A stretch of DNA of 64,000 bases from assembly GCA_024343425.1 (NCBI GenBank), contig BRLC01000025.1:186001-250000 (forward strand), written 5' to 3'. Within the stretch, counting starts at the first letter, position 1; each line of letters starts with the position of its first letter. Made by a program: the position numbers and the translations under genes. The notes beneath the pieces were generated by a model, which was not told where the DNA came from, did not search any database, and worked only from the letters and a program-made list of their open reading frames with translations. The stretch comes from Rhizobiaceae bacterium MnEN-MB40S (lineage in GTDB: Bacteria > Pseudomonadota > Alphaproteobacteria > Rhizobiales > Rhizobiaceae). This document shows positions 35,701-45,160 of the stretch, piece after piece.

Positions 35701-36612
35701 CTACGGCGTGGCGTCGCCTTTGCGCAATTCACCGAGGAAATCGAGTATGGCAGCCTGAAACAGGTCATTGCGATCGCCGGCGACCATGTGCCCGGCGCCT
35801 GAAACATCCGCAAGCCTGGCGTGCGGCGCTATCTCGAGAAACTCCTCGGTGTGCTCCTCCTGGACAAGCTCCGATTGTCGCCCGCGAACCAGCATCGTGG
35901 GAATGGTCAGCGCGCGGGCGGCCTCGACCCGCTTTTCTTCCGTGGTGAATTGACCGGGCTCGATCGGATGCGGCCCTGAGATGAAAGCCGGATCCCAGTG
36001 CCATCGATAGCGGCCGTCCTCTCCCCGCCTCAGGTTCTTGGAAAGTCCCGACAGCGATTTGGGTCGATTTCGATTTGGCAGGTAGGCGCTGATCGTGTCA
36101 GCCGCCTCCTCCAGGGAGGCAAAGCCTTCATGGGCCCTTGCTCCCATGAAACCCAGGATCTTTTCGACGCCGTCCCGCCTCATCCGGGGCGTCACATCGA
36201 CCAGAACAAGCCCGGCAAGAAGATCCTGGCCGGACAGGTCCTGTGCGATCAGCGAGGATATTCCGCCGAGCGAAGCGCCGACGGCCACCGGCTGCTCCCC
36301 GTACTCCTCACCGATCGTCTGGAAAAGGCGGAGCGCGTCTTTGGCGAAGTCGTCAAAATTGTAGTGCGCGCCGTCAATCCAGTCGCTATCGCCGTGACCA
36401 CGCAGATCGACGGAAATCGCCGTCCAGCCGGCGCTGGCGACCGTTCTCGCCGTCGCCTGCCATGCGTGGCGGGTCTGCCCGCCGCCATGCAGGAAAACCA
36501 CAGGCGGCCCGCCTGCCCCGAAGACCGTCGCAACCAGGCAGTTTTGATGGGTTCCGGTAAACTTGCGGACCTGCTCGACCGGACGGGTCGCGTCGACTGT
36601 CTGGCCGCTCAT
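35701..36612 (-). CDS. alpha/beta-hydrolase fold protein
   Basis: A 303-residue cytosolic hydrolase. The oxyanion HGGGQTRHAW segment, the DLRGHGDSDW block, the nucleophile elbow GASLGG and the C-terminal histidine in GAGHMVAGDR form a complete Ser-Asp-His set. Such proteins include peroxidase-like and esterase-like enzymes; the substrate is unknown. Its ATG overlaps the stop of the upstream hydrolase by four bases, so the pair is likely co-translated. Confidence 0.88.
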   Translation of the reverse strand: MSGQTVDATRPVEQVRKFTGTHQNCLVATVFGAGGPPVVFLHGGGQTRHAWQATARTVASAGWTAISVDLRGHGDSDWIDGAHYNFDDFAKDALRLFQTIGEEYGEQPVAVGASLGGISSLIAQDLSGQDLLAGLVLVDVTPRMRRDGVEKILGFMGARAHEGFASLEEAADTISAYLPNRNRPKSLSGLSKNLRRGEDGRYRWHWDPAFISGPHPIEPGQFTTEEKRVEAARALTIPTMLVRGRQSELVQEEHTEEFLEIAPHARLADVSGAGHMVAGDRNDLFQAAILDFLGELRKGDATP

Positions 36613-37385
36613 CCGGAAACCCGGCTTCCCGAGCCGCTGGCCAGGAACTCCAGCACGGCCGCCTTGTAGGTCTTGTCGCCGACGGCGAGCATGTGGTCTT
36701 TGCCTTCGATGTGAAACACCGCGCCATGCGCCAGCGCCTCAGCGAAGGGCTCCGGCGGCCCCGCAATGTCGTCCTTCGTTCCGGTTGCGACAAGCGCGCG
36801 GTGTTCGATCGTTGCGAGTTCCTGCTCCGTGAAAAAAGTGCGAATGGACTGAATACAGGCGGCGAGCGCCAGTCGATCCGACCCCGTCTGGTCGGCGAAG
36901 AGACGAAACCGCCGCGCCGGCTCGCCGGTAACGTCATCGGCCGACGGCGCCCGGAGGCCGTCTGCGATCGACTTCCAGTCGAGGTTCGGCTCCAGGATGG
37001 CCGATCCACGACCGCCGAAAATGAGCGACGCCGCCCTGTCGGGATCATCGAGCGCAAGTCGCACCGTTATCGACGCGCCCATTGAGTACCCCATGACATT
37101 GGCTTGTCGAACAGACAGATGATCCAGCAGCGCCACGGAATCGCTCTTCATCTCCGCCAATGTATAGCGGTCTGGATCATGCGGCTTGTCGCTGACGCCA
37201 TGACCGCGATTATCGAGAGCAATCACCCGGTGTCCGGCGTCAGTCAGGGTTTTGACCCAACCGGTGTTCACCCAGTTGATGTGAGCGGTGGAGGCGAAAC
37301 CGTGAATCAGCAGGATTGGAAACGCATCGCGCGGGCCTGCATCGAGATAGGCGATCCGCAGATCGCCATTCATGAAATGCTGCAT
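36609..37385 (-). CDS. alpha/beta-hydrolase fold protein
   Basis: A 258-residue hydrolase with LIHGFASTAHINW, ALDNRGHGVSDKP, the elbow GYSMGA and a C-terminal EGKDHML histidine. The NRGHG block and overall length resemble 3-oxoadipate enol-lactonase-like and other small esterases, but no aromatic pathway genes lie nearby. ATG 37385 has GAGG eight bases ahead; in-frame ATGs at 37406 and 37433 are alternatives. It is the first gene of a hydrolase-hydrolase-pncB run. Confidence 0.87.
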   Translation of the reverse strand: MQHFMNGDLRIAYLDAGPRDAFPILLIHGFASTAHINWVNTGWVKTLTDAGHRVIALDNRGHGVSDKPHDPDRYTLAEMKSDSVALLDHLSVRQANVMGYSMGASITVRLALDDPDRAASLIFGGRGSAILEPNLDWKSIADGLRAPSADDVTGEPARRFRLFADQTGSDRLALAACIQSIRTFFTEQELATIEHRALVATGTKDDIAGPPEPFAEALAHGAVFHIEGKDHMLAVGDKTYKAAVLEFLASGSGSRVSG

Positions 37386-37646
37386 CGGCAGCGCCTCTAT
37401 AACCATATCGTCCAGACCCGAAGCATGACACACCGCAAGGCGATCCGTTCGACATGCGGACCGCTCGCGTTTCTGTTTTCAAACCCAGCGGGCTTCGAAA
37501 ATCAAGAGAGAGATCACCTGGCGCGCATGAATGGGGTTGATCACAAAAATTTGGACTTGAAGACGCGTCCGAATTTTGCGATCAGCAGGCGGGGCGATGG
37601 AAAGCAGAAATGCTTGCTTGAAAAATTTGTTCTTACGGAGAATTCC

Positions 37647-37892
37647 ATGGCCGGACATACGATTCCTCACTTCCACAATGACGCAGGTCACACCACGATC
37701 GAGGTTGGAACGAAGGAATTCATGTGTGTCGGCGCCAATCCCCCCTTCGATCATCCGCATGAATTTCTCGATATGGGCGACGACACGGAAATCGTTTGCC
37801 CCTATTGTTCGACTCACTATCGCTACAACCCGCTCCTCAGCGTGACGAAAACGCTTCCGGACAACTGCCTCTTCACTGCTGCAGTTCTTTAA
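37647..37892 (+). CDS. zinc-finger domain protein (zf-CHCC, NDUFS6-like)
   Basis: An 81-residue protein of the zf-CHCC family, the bacterial relative of the complex I subunit NDUFS6. Metal ligands are visible in KEFMCVGANPPFDHPHEF and in IVCPYCSTHYRY (Cys, His, Cys-x2-Cys). In alphaproteobacteria this subunit belongs to the NADH dehydrogenase assembly. ATG 37647 has ACGGAG six bases ahead. The frame stays open upstream to 37104, but that is the antisense shadow of the hydrolase gene. Confidence 0.87.
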   Translation: MAGHTIPHFHNDAGHTTIEVGTKEFMCVGANPPFDHPHEFLDMGDDTEIVCPYCSTHYRYNPLLSVTKTLPDNCLFTAAVL

Positions 37893-37970
37893 GGCGGGGC
37901 TGTCAGGGACGCGTCGGCCCTGAACGCAAATCAGACACGACGTCTGTCCGAACGAAATGTACGGATACCC

Positions 37971-39101
37971 GTGAAGAATACAAAGCATATCGATATCGTC
38001 GGCGCCGGAATTGCTGGACTGACGACGGCGCTCGCCATGGCCGAAAGAGGCCATACTGTGCGGATATTCGAACAATCTCCGGCGCTTGAGGAAATCGGCG
38101 CCGGATTGCAGCTTTCGCCGAATGCGACCAGAGTTTTCGACACGCTCGGCCTGAGGGATGACCTCGCCGACGTCTGGTATGAACCCGATCACCTGCAGCT
38201 GGTTTCCGGTCTTTCACTGCGAACGCTTGCCCGACTGCCCGTCAGAACCATGTCAAGGGATCGCTGGAAGGCGCCCTACGCCGTCATCCACCGGGCCAGG
38301 CTGCAGGATGTTCTTATGAAAGCCTGCCGGCGCTTCAGTTCAATCGAGTTCGAGTTTGGAAAGCGGATCGAGACGCCGATGCGCGGCGACGCCGATGTGA
38401 CCGTCGGCGCAGACGGCGTCTGGTCGAGCCTGCGGCGCACGGTTCGCGGGTCTGCGGAGCCTCGCTTCTCGGGTTACGCCGCGTGGCGTGCGACAATGCC
38501 GATTGCGGAGCTTCCAGCTTCATTTTCCCGCACCGACGTGACGGCCCTGCTCGGCCCCGGCGCGCATCTCGTGATCTACCGAATCGGTTCCGAGACGATA
38601 AACCTCGTTGCAACGATCCCCGAACATCGCAGCGAGAAAGGCTGGAATCTCAAGAGCGACGCCGGCCGTCTGCTGTCAGCATTCAAAAGGTGGCACGCAT
38701 CGATCGGAATTGTCCTGGCGAAAGCCGAATGGCGCCACTGGCCGATCTACGAAGTCGCCGACGCATCCTGGCGAGGCGGCGACAACACCATACTCATCGG
38801 CGACGCCGCCCACGCGATGGCTCCGCACGCTGCTCAAGGGGCGGCGATGGCGATAGAGGATTCTTATGAACTCGCGTCCTGGCTGGATCGGACCGACATC
38901 GAAACGGCGACCGCCCTCATGCGCTTCGAGGCGCATCGCAGGCCCCGCATCCGACGCGTTGGCCAGCGCGGCTTGCTCAACAAGTTCGCCTACCAAGCCA
39001 TCGGCCCCTTCAGGCTGGGCCGCGACATCGTCTTCACACTGCGCGGCGGGCAATCGCTGCTGGCCGACCTCGACTGGCTCTACGGCTACGAGGCCGGCTG
39101 A
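37971..39101 (+). CDS. FAD-dependent monooxygenase (salicylate-hydroxylase-like)
   Basis: A 376-residue group A flavin monooxygenase. The FAD dinucleotide fold GAGIAGLTTALAMAERGH starts near residue 11, VTVGADGVWSSLRR carries the DG motif, and GDAAHAMAPHAAQGAAMAIE is the second FAD site near 280. Such enzymes hydroxylate aromatic rings with NAD(P)H and O2. The substrate is unknown. The gene starts at GTG 37971, 78 bp after the zf-CHCC gene, and is convergent with aapP. Confidence 0.88.
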   Translation: MKNTKHIDIVGAGIAGLTTALAMAERGHTVRIFEQSPALEEIGAGLQLSPNATRVFDTLGLRDDLADVWYEPDHLQLVSGLSLRTLARLPVRTMSRDRWKAPYAVIHRARLQDVLMKACRRFSSIEFEFGKRIETPMRGDADVTVGADGVWSSLRRTVRGSAEPRFSGYAAWRATMPIAELPASFSRTDVTALLGPGAHLVIYRIGSETINLVATIPEHRSEKGWNLKSDAGRLLSAFKRWHASIGIVLAKAEWRHWPIYEVADASWRGGDNTILIGDAAHAMAPHAAQGAAMAIEDSYELASWLDRTDIETATALMRFEAHRRPRIRRVGQRGLLNKFAYQAIGPFRLGRDIVFTLRGGQSLLADLDWLYGYEAG

Positions 39102-39119
39102 AGCAACAGTTTCGCCGGA

Positions 39120-39908
39120 TCAGTGAAGGATCTGGCTGAGGAACAGCTTCGTTCGCTCGTGCTGCGGATTGTCGAAGAATTCGTCCGGCGCATTCTGTTC
39201 GACGATCTGGCCCTGGTCCATGAAGATCACACGGTTTGCGACCTGACGGGCAAATCCCATCTCGTGGGTCACGCACAGCATCGTCATGCCCTCTTCGGCG
39301 AGACCGACCATGGTGTCGAGCACTTCCTTGATCATTTCCGGGTCGAGAGCCGAAGTCGGTTCGTCGAACAGCATGATGCGCGGGTTCATGCACAGCGAAC
39401 GGGCGATCGCCACACGCTGCTGCTGACCGCCGGACAGCTGGCCGGGGTATTTGTGCGCCTGTTCCGGGATCTTGACCCGGGTCAGGAAATGCATCGCCGT
39501 TTCCTCGGCTTGCTTCTTCGGCATCTTGCGCACCCAGATCGGCGCCAGCGTGCAGTTCTCCAGGATCGTCAGATGCGGGAACAGATTGAAATGCTGGAAC
39601 ACCATGCCGACTTCACGACGCACTTCGTCGATCTTCTTCAGGTCGTTGGTCAGTTCGATGCCGTCAACAATGATCGTGCCCTGCTGATGCTCCTCAAGCC
39701 GGTTGATGCAACGGATCATGGTCGATTTGCCCGAGCCGGACGGGCCGGCGATGACGATTCTCTCGCCACGCATGACCTTCAGATTGATGTCGCGCAGGAC
39801 GTGAAAATCGCCGTACCACTTGTTCATGCCGATGATTTCAACCGCGACCTCCGTGTCGGACACGGTCATTTTGGAACGGTCGACTTCCTCGATGGCTGGT
39901 TCTGACAT
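39120..39908 (-). CDS. aapP: general L-amino acid ABC transporter, ATP-binding subunit
   Basis: A 262-residue ATPase of polar amino-acid importers. Walker [10 protein letters not shown] is near residue 55, the signature [15 protein letters not shown] near 160, Walker [15 protein letters not shown] near 180, and the switch CVTHEMGF near 217. It drives AapQM with AapJ as binding protein. In Rhizobium leguminosarum the Aap system imports many L-amino acids and also affects efflux. It is the last gene of aapJQMP. Confidence 0.95.
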   Translation of the reverse strand: MSEPAIEEVDRSKMTVSDTEVAVEIIGMNKWYGDFHVLRDINLKVMRGERIVIAGPSGSGKSTMIRCINRLEEHQQGTIIVDGIELTNDLKKIDEVRREVGMVFQHFNLFPHLTILENCTLAPIWVRKMPKKQAEETAMHFLTRVKIPEQAHKYPGQLSGGQQQRVAIARSLCMNPRIMLFDEPTSALDPEMIKEVLDTMVGLAEEGMTMLCVTHEMGFARQVANRVIFMDQGQIVEQNAPDEFFDNPQHERTKLFLSQILH

Positions 39909-39926
39909 TGTTCTTATTCCCCTGTC

Positions 39927-41297
39927 TTATCTATGTCCGGTGTCAAGCCGGCGTTCCATAAAGGCTGAGTAGCGCGACATGCTGAAGCAGAAGCAGAAAT
40001 AGACGGCTGCAGCGAATATGTACGCCGTCATCGACTGCAAGGGCGTCGCCCATGTCGGATCGGTGAAGCTGGACTGGATCATGCCGAGAAAATCGAAAAG
40101 GCCGATGATCAACACCAGCGTCGTGTCCTTGAAAAGGCCGATGAAGGTATTGACGATCCCCGGGATCACCAGTTTCAGCGCCTGCGGCAGGATGATCATC
40201 CGCATCATCTGCGAGTAGCCCAGGCCAAGCGCCATCGCGCCTTCATACTGCCCCTTCGGAATGGCCTGCAGACCGCCGCGGATCACTTCCGCCATATAGG
40301 CGGCCGAGAACATGGCGACCCCGATCAGGGCGCGCAGCAACTTATCGAAGGTCACGCCTTCCGGCAGGAACAGCGGCAGCATCACCGAGGACATGAAGAG
40401 GACAGTGATCAGCGGCACGCCGCGCCAGAATTCGATGAAGATCACCGAAATCAGGCGGACGATCGGCATTTTCGAGCGCCGGCCGAGTGCGAGCACGATG
40501 CCGATCGGCAGCGAGGCCACAATGCCGGTCACCGCGATAACCAGCGTCACCAGCAGGCCTCCCCAACGGTCCGTCGGAACTTCCTCCAGACCGAAGTTTA
40601 CAGCACATACGATGAAGACCAACGCGAGGCCGCCCATTGCGATGAGAATTCCCCGCACGATGGGTCGGGGATTGGAATCCGTGCCTCGCGCAATGGCGAC
40701 GCCGATCCCGACGATTATCGCGGTCAGGATGATGTAATCGACCCAGAACTTCGCCGCAGAGGGCTCCATGATGAAGTCAGGCAGCAGGAAACCGCTATAT
40801 TCAAAGTGACCGCCCGTCAGCAGGATGAACGCCGCCACCGGGAAGATGATCAACAGAAACGCGATGTTTTCCCGCTTGTAGGGCACCGACGGCATCAGCA
40901 GCGGGATCAGGCCGATCGCGAACATCGCGAAGACCAGATTGACCCTCCACAGATCGGCGCTGGGATACCGACCGTAGATGAACTGCCCCATATAGGCGCC
41001 GACATAAGCCCAGCAGCCGCCGACCCATCCGTCCGGCTGGACGCCGCCCTGGGCGATCGTCGTGCACTGCTCTCTGCCCTCGGCGGTCCAAACGCCATTG
41101 ATGAACACGAATTCGATGAAAGGCGGCACGAGGAGAACGATGATGACGATAGCAAGCAGCGTCAGGATCGCGTTGTACCAGGGATAGAGCAGATTTGCCC
41201 TGATCCAGGCGACAATGCCTGTCGACGTGCCCGGCGGCGTCTGCTCGCCGAGCATTTCGGTTCTGACATACGCGGTGGATTTCGTTGACGTCGCCAT
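39927..41297 (-). CDS. aapM: general L-amino acid ABC transporter, permease AapM
   Basis: A 456-residue inner-membrane permease. The C-terminal half is the standard HisM-type domain with the EAA loop (YMAEVIRGGLQAIPKGQYEGAMALGLG). The N-terminal half is long, with extra helices and a periplasmic segment with two cysteines (REQCTTIAQ and VGGCWAYVG). It exceeds my recollection of about 384 residues for R. leguminosarum AapM. It pairs with AapQ, whose stop lies four bases upstream. Confidence 0.93.
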   Translation of the reverse strand: MATSTKSTAYVRTEMLGEQTPPGTSTGIVAWIRANLLYPWYNAILTLLAIVIIVLLVPPFIEFVFINGVWTAEGREQCTTIAQGGVQPDGWVGGCWAYVGAYMGQFIYGRYPSADLWRVNLVFAMFAIGLIPLLMPSVPYKRENIAFLLIIFPVAAFILLTGGHFEYSGFLLPDFIMEPSAAKFWVDYIILTAIIVGIGVAIARGTDSNPRPIVRGILIAMGGLALVFIVCAVNFGLEEVPTDRWGGLLVTLVIAVTGIVASLPIGIVLALGRRSKMPIVRLISVIFIEFWRGVPLITVLFMSSVMLPLFLPEGVTFDKLLRALIGVAMFSAAYMAEVIRGGLQAIPKGQYEGAMALGLGYSQMMRMIILPQALKLVIPGIVNTFIGLFKDTTLVLIIGLFDFLGMIQSSFTDPTWATPLQSMTAYIFAAAVYFCFCFSMSRYSAFMERRLDTGHR

Positions 41298-41301
41298 GAC
41301 C

Positions 41302-42498
41302 CTACCTCTCCACCAGCGCCATTCGCGCGTTGTACCAGTTCATGAAGGCCGATGTGAGCAGCGATATGCCCAGATAGGTCAGCATGGTCATCAACAGGAT
41401 CTCGACGGCCTGGCCGGTCTGGTTGAGCGCCGTTCCGCCGAACACCGACACGAGGTCCGGATAGGCGATTGCGACGGCCAGGGACGAGTTTTTCGTCAGA
41501 TTGAGATACTGGCTGGTCAGCGGCGGGATGATCACCCGCATGGCCTGCGGAATGATCACGAGACGCAACGTCGGACCATTGCGAAGTCCCAGCGCATGCG
41601 CCGCTTCCGTCTGCCCCTTGTTGATCGCCAGAATACCGGCGCGCACGATTTCAGCGATGAAGGCGGCCGTGTAGGAGGTCAACGCCAGCAACAACGCGAT
41701 GAATTCCGGGATGATGGTGAAACCGCCGCTTGGCCGGAAGCCGCCCGCGACCGGCATGTCGAAGGTCAATGGCAGGCCCGTGACAATGAAGACCAGCAAA
41801 GGAAAACCGATAATCAGGGCAAGGCCGGTCTGGAAGACCGGAAACTGCTGACCCGTCGCCATCTGCCGCTTTCTGGACCAGTTCGAAATGATGAAGGTCG
41901 CGACCAACCCGATGACGAAGGCGATTGACGTGAGGAAGAACAGATCGTCGGTGATCGGCAATGGCGCGAACCATCCGCGATTGTTCAGGAGGCCGAGAAA
42001 ACCCAGATCCGCGCTTTCCCGCGGATGCGGCAAAAGCCTCAATACGCCGAAATACCAGATGAAAATGTGCAAAAGCAGGGGAATATTTCGGAAAACCTCG
42101 ACATAGACCGTCGCAACGCCCCTGAGCACGAAGTTCGGGGACAGGCGCGCAACGCCGATAATGAACCCGAGAATCGTCGCCAGAAAGATCCCGGTCACCG
42201 CGACGGCGAGCGTATTTATCAGACCGACAAGATAAACCTGTCCGTAAGTCGACTCTGCCTGACTGTAATCTATGAAAGTCTGGCTTATGGCGAAACCGGC
42301 GGTGCGCCCGAGAAATCCAAAGCCTGATGCGATATTCTGCGCCGCAAGGTTTGCGAACATATTCTGTATGCCGACAAAGGCAAAGTACACGATCGCGACA
42401 AGAAGAACGGTCTGGTAAACCCAGCCCCTGATTTTCGGATCGTTGAATATTGCAACCTTTGGCTGACTGACGTCGTGTGAAACGCCCTGCAGAGCCAT
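41302..42498 (-). CDS. aapQ: general L-amino acid ABC transporter, permease AapQ
   Basis: A 398-residue permease. A first helix (YQTVLLVAIVYFAFVGI), a large periplasmic insertion typical of AapQ, and a C-terminal permease domain with the EAA loop (FIAEIVRAGILAINKGQTEAAHALGLR) are visible. It forms the translocation pore with AapM. ATG 42498 has AGGAGATA ahead. The gene follows aapJ across a hairpin, a usual way to make more binding protein than permease. Confidence 0.94.
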   Translation of the reverse strand: MALQGVSHDVSQPKVAIFNDPKIRGWVYQTVLLVAIVYFAFVGIQNMFANLAAQNIASGFGFLGRTAGFAISQTFIDYSQAESTYGQVYLVGLINTLAVAVTGIFLATILGFIIGVARLSPNFVLRGVATVYVEVFRNIPLLLHIFIWYFGVLRLLPHPRESADLGFLGLLNNRGWFAPLPITDDLFFLTSIAFVIGLVATFIISNWSRKRQMATGQQFPVFQTGLALIIGFPLLVFIVTGLPLTFDMPVAGGFRPSGGFTIIPEFIALLLALTSYTAAFIAEIVRAGILAINKGQTEAAHALGLRNGPTLRLVIIPQAMRVIIPPLTSQYLNLTKNSSLAVAIAYPDLVSVFGGTALNQTGQAVEILLMTMLTYLGISLLTSAFMNWYNARMALVER

Positions 42499-42589
42499 AG
42501 TGTTATCTCCTGCCCGAATCCCGCGATTATTCCTGCGGCCACCGGGTTATGTAGTCCCCTCGCCCGCCTTCAAGGCGGATCGTTAACGT

Positions 42590-42629
42590 CTTTTTGAAAC
42601 CGCCCGGCGGAGATGCTCCACCGGGCGGC
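42590..42629 (-). terminator. attenuating hairpin between aapJ and aapQ
   Basis: A 13-bp stem with one mismatch (plus-strand 42600-42612 against 42616-42628) and an ATG loop sits 11 bp after the aapJ stop. On the minus strand it is followed by TTTCAAAAAG, a weak T-tract. It probably allows partial read-through and protects the aapJ mRNA end. Confidence 0.65.
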
Positions 42630-42639
42630 TTCGTGTTGA

Positions 42640-43659
42640 TTAGCGGATCGGAGGTCCGTACTGCAGACCGCCATTGGTCCACAGCGCGTTCACGCCGCGC
42701 GAGATCGCAAGCGGCGTATCCGGACCGACATTGCGGTCGAAGGTTTCGCCGTAGTTTCCGACTTCCTTGATGATGTTGTAGGCCCAGTCGTTCGGGATGC
42801 CGATCGGCGCGCCGAATTCACCTTCGGTGCCGAGCAGACGCTTGATCGCCGGGTTGGCGCTCTCTTTCATGCTGTCGACATTCTCGGAGGTTACCCCGAG
42901 TTCTTCAGCATTGAGCATGGCGAAGTGGGTCCACTTGATGATGTTGAGCCACTCGTCGTCACCCTGACGGACGACCGGTCCCAGCGGTTCCTTGGAAATG
43001 ATTTCCGGCAGAACGACGTGGGCGTTCGGATCCGTCAGCTTGAGGCGCTGCGCGTACAGTCCGGAAGCGTCCGTGGTGTAGACGTCGCAACGTCCGGCAT
43101 CGTAGGCGGCGACAACTTCGTCGGCCTTTTCGAATGCGACCAGTTCGTATTCCATGTCGTTGGCGCGGAAATAGTCGGCCACATTCAGCTCGGTCGTCGT
43201 GCCGGTGTTCGTGCAGATCGACGCGCCTGAAAGTTGCAGGGCGGAGTTGATGTTCATGTCCTTGCGGATCATGAAGCCCTGTCCGTCATAGTAGTTCACG
43301 ACGGAGAAATTCAGGCCGAGCGTGGTGTCGCGGGTCATCGTCCAGGTGGTGTTTCTCGACAGCACGTCAACTTCCCCTGACTGAAGCGCTGTGAAACGTT
43401 CCTTTGCCGAAAGCGGCGTAAAGTCGACCTTCGTTGCATCGCCAAAGATGGCGGCGGCCACTGCGCGGCAGAAATCGACGTCCAGACCGGACCAGTTGCC
43501 ACTGTCGTCCGGGTTGGAGAAGCCGGGAAGACCCTGACTCACGCCGCATTGCAACGATCCTTTTGCCTTGACGTCTTCAAGGGTGGTGGCTGACGCGTAA
43601 CCCGCCGTCAGGCCCAAGACCGCTGTGCCGACGATTGTCGACAGAATCTGTTTTTTCAT
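42640..43659 (-). CDS. aapJ: general L-amino acid-binding periplasmic protein AapJ
   Basis: A 339-residue solute-binding protein (family 3) with a signal peptide (ILSTIVGTAVLGLTAGYASA). The family blocks are plain: LQCGVSQGLPGFS, GLDVDFCRAVAAAIFG and LSRNTTWTMTRD. It delivers L-amino acids to AapQMP. ATG 43659 has GAAAAGG nine bases ahead; the TTG three codons earlier is less likely. The gene is divergent from metC, the same order known in Rhizobium leguminosarum. Confidence 0.96.
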   Translation of the reverse strand: MKKQILSTIVGTAVLGLTAGYASATTLEDVKAKGSLQCGVSQGLPGFSNPDDSGNWSGLDVDFCRAVAAAIFGDATKVDFTPLSAKERFTALQSGEVDVLSRNTTWTMTRDTTLGLNFSVVNYYDGQGFMIRKDMNINSALQLSGASICTNTGTTTELNVADYFRANDMEYELVAFEKADEVVAAYDAGRCDVYTTDASGLYAQRLKLTDPNAHVVLPEIISKEPLGPVVRQGDDEWLNIIKWTHFAMLNAEELGVTSENVDSMKESANPAIKRLLGTEGEFGAPIGIPNDWAYNIIKEVGNYGETFDRNVGPDTPLAISRGVNALWTNGGLQYGPPIR

Positions 43660-43936
43660 TTTATACAACCTTTTCTGTTGCCCTGTTTGTCACTCCCAAT
43701 AGGCCGCGTGACAATGATGTATCGCCCCGAGGACAACCTCACGTCACATAACAGCCTTTGACATAGTCATCACATTCCACAATCCCCCCTCTGGTCAAGC
43801 CCTTTAGCTCAAAAACCGACTTTTCCCTGAATAATTGACCAACAACCGCGAGGATCTTGGACTTTAGGCGCATCTTGCGCCCTGCCCCGGAGCATGGCAG
43901 AGCACTCGGTGCAAACAAAACAGGATCAGCGCTTCC
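43660..43936. promoter_or_regulatory. divergent aapJ-metC promoter region
   Basis: A 277-bp gap between divergent aapJ and metC. It holds a TTGACA at 43758-43763 that could be a -35 toward metC, but no convincing -10 at 17 bp. I see no NtrC-type or sigma-54 site that I would defend and no recognisable SAM riboswitch fold. Confidence 0.35.
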
Positions 43937-45133
43937 ATGTCAGACAAGAACCGGGCTTCACAAAAAAGCATCAACACGGTCATCACCCACGCCGGCAACA
44001 ATCCGCGGGATTTTTACGGCTTCGTCAATCCGCCCGTGGTGCATGCTTCAACGGTGCTGTTTCCCGATTCGGCGACGCTCGCTTCACGCAACCAGAAGTA
44101 TACATACGGCACACGCGGTACGCCGACGTCCGACGCGCTCGCCGACGCGATCACGGAGATCGAAGGCGCGGCGGGCACAATCGTGGTTCCGTCCGGGCTC
44201 GCCGCGATCACAGTTCCGCTGCTTGGGTTCGTCAAAGCGGGAGATCACATCCTGGTTGTCGATTCCGTCTACAGCCCGACCCGCAGGTTCTGCGACACGA
44301 TTCTGGCCAAGCTGGGAGTGGAAACCACCTATTACGACCCGGAGATCGGCGCGAACATTGAAACCCTGTTCAAGCCGAACACAAGCATTGTCTTTACAGA
44401 GACGCCGGGTTCGAACACCTACGAGATCCAGGACATCCCGGCGATTGTCGAGGTCGCCCATCGGCATGACGCCATCGTCATGCTCGACAACACCTGGGCG
44501 ACCGCCGTCTTCTACAAGGCGATGAGTTTCGGCGTCGACATCGTCGTGCATGCCGGAACGAAATACCCGTCAGGCCATTCGGACGTGCTGCTGGGCATGG
44601 TGTCCGCGAACGAGAAGTACTGGGACAAACTTTACGAGACATACGTCACCTTCGGCGTGTGCGCCGGACCCGACGACATCTATCTGGTGCTGCGCGGACT
44701 TCGCTCCATGGCGGTCAGGCTCGCCCACCACGAAAAAAGCGCGCTCAGCATTGCGGAAAGACTGCAAAACGTTGAAGGCGTCGCAAGGGTTTTGCATCCG
44801 GCGCTGCCGGAATTCCCGGGACACGACTTGTGGAAACGCGATTTCAGCGGCTCGAGCGGACTGTTTTCCATTGTGCTCGACGGCGGCGGCGAATCGACGT
44901 CGCGATGGAAAAAGAAAGCGGACGCCTTCCTGGACGCGCTGGATATCTTCGGACTCGGCTATTCATGGGGCGGCTACGAAAGCCTGGCGGTGCCGGTCTT
45001 TCTGGGCGACAGGACCGTGGCGAAGGCGCCGACCGAAGGGCCTGTCATCCGGCTGCAGATCGGTCTCGAGGATACGGAAGACCTGCTGGCGGACATCATG
45101 CAGGGGCTTGCGGCGGCAAACGCGGTTTCCTGA
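43937..45133 (+). CDS. metC: cystathionine beta-lyase
   Basis: PLP enzyme of the Cys/Met metabolism family, 398 residues, that splits cystathionine to homocysteine, pyruvate and ammonia. The PLP lysine is K209 in HAGTKYPSGHSD; the phosphate site is in VPSGLAAIT and the Tyr/Arg site in YTYGTRGTPT. The GYSWGGYESL segment near 336 is typical of bacterial MetC. The pairing with aapJQMP is conserved in rhizobia. Confidence 0.93.
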   Translation: MSDKNRASQKSINTVITHAGNNPRDFYGFVNPPVVHASTVLFPDSATLASRNQKYTYGTRGTPTSDALADAITEIEGAAGTIVVPSGLAAITVPLLGFVKAGDHILVVDSVYSPTRRFCDTILAKLGVETTYYDPEIGANIETLFKPNTSIVFTETPGSNTYEIQDIPAIVEVAHRHDAIVMLDNTWATAVFYKAMSFGVDIVVHAGTKYPSGHSDVLLGMVSANEKYWDKLYETYVTFGVCAGPDDIYLVLRGLRSMAVRLAHHEKSALSIAERLQNVEGVARVLHPALPEFPGHDLWKRDFSGSSGLFSIVLDGGGESTSRWKKKADAFLDALDIFGLGYSWGGYESLAVPVFLGDRTVAKAPTEGPVIRLQIGLEDTEDLLADIMQGLAAANAVS

Positions 45134-45160
45134 GATTTCACTCAGTCGTGCAGAACCGCG
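45121..45160. terminator. nested inverted repeat between convergent metC and monooxygenase genes
   Basis: An outer 7-bp stem (CGCGGTT at 45121-45127, AACCGCG at 45154-45160) encloses an inner CTGAG/CTCAG stem (45130-45134, 45141-45145). Both stop codons lie inside. No T-tract follows on either side, so a termination role is only a guess. Confidence 0.3.

Noticed and set aside
43660..43936. SAM-II riboswitch upstream of metC
   Set aside because: Alphaproteobacterial met genes sometimes carry one, but I could not find its pseudoknot pattern in the gap.
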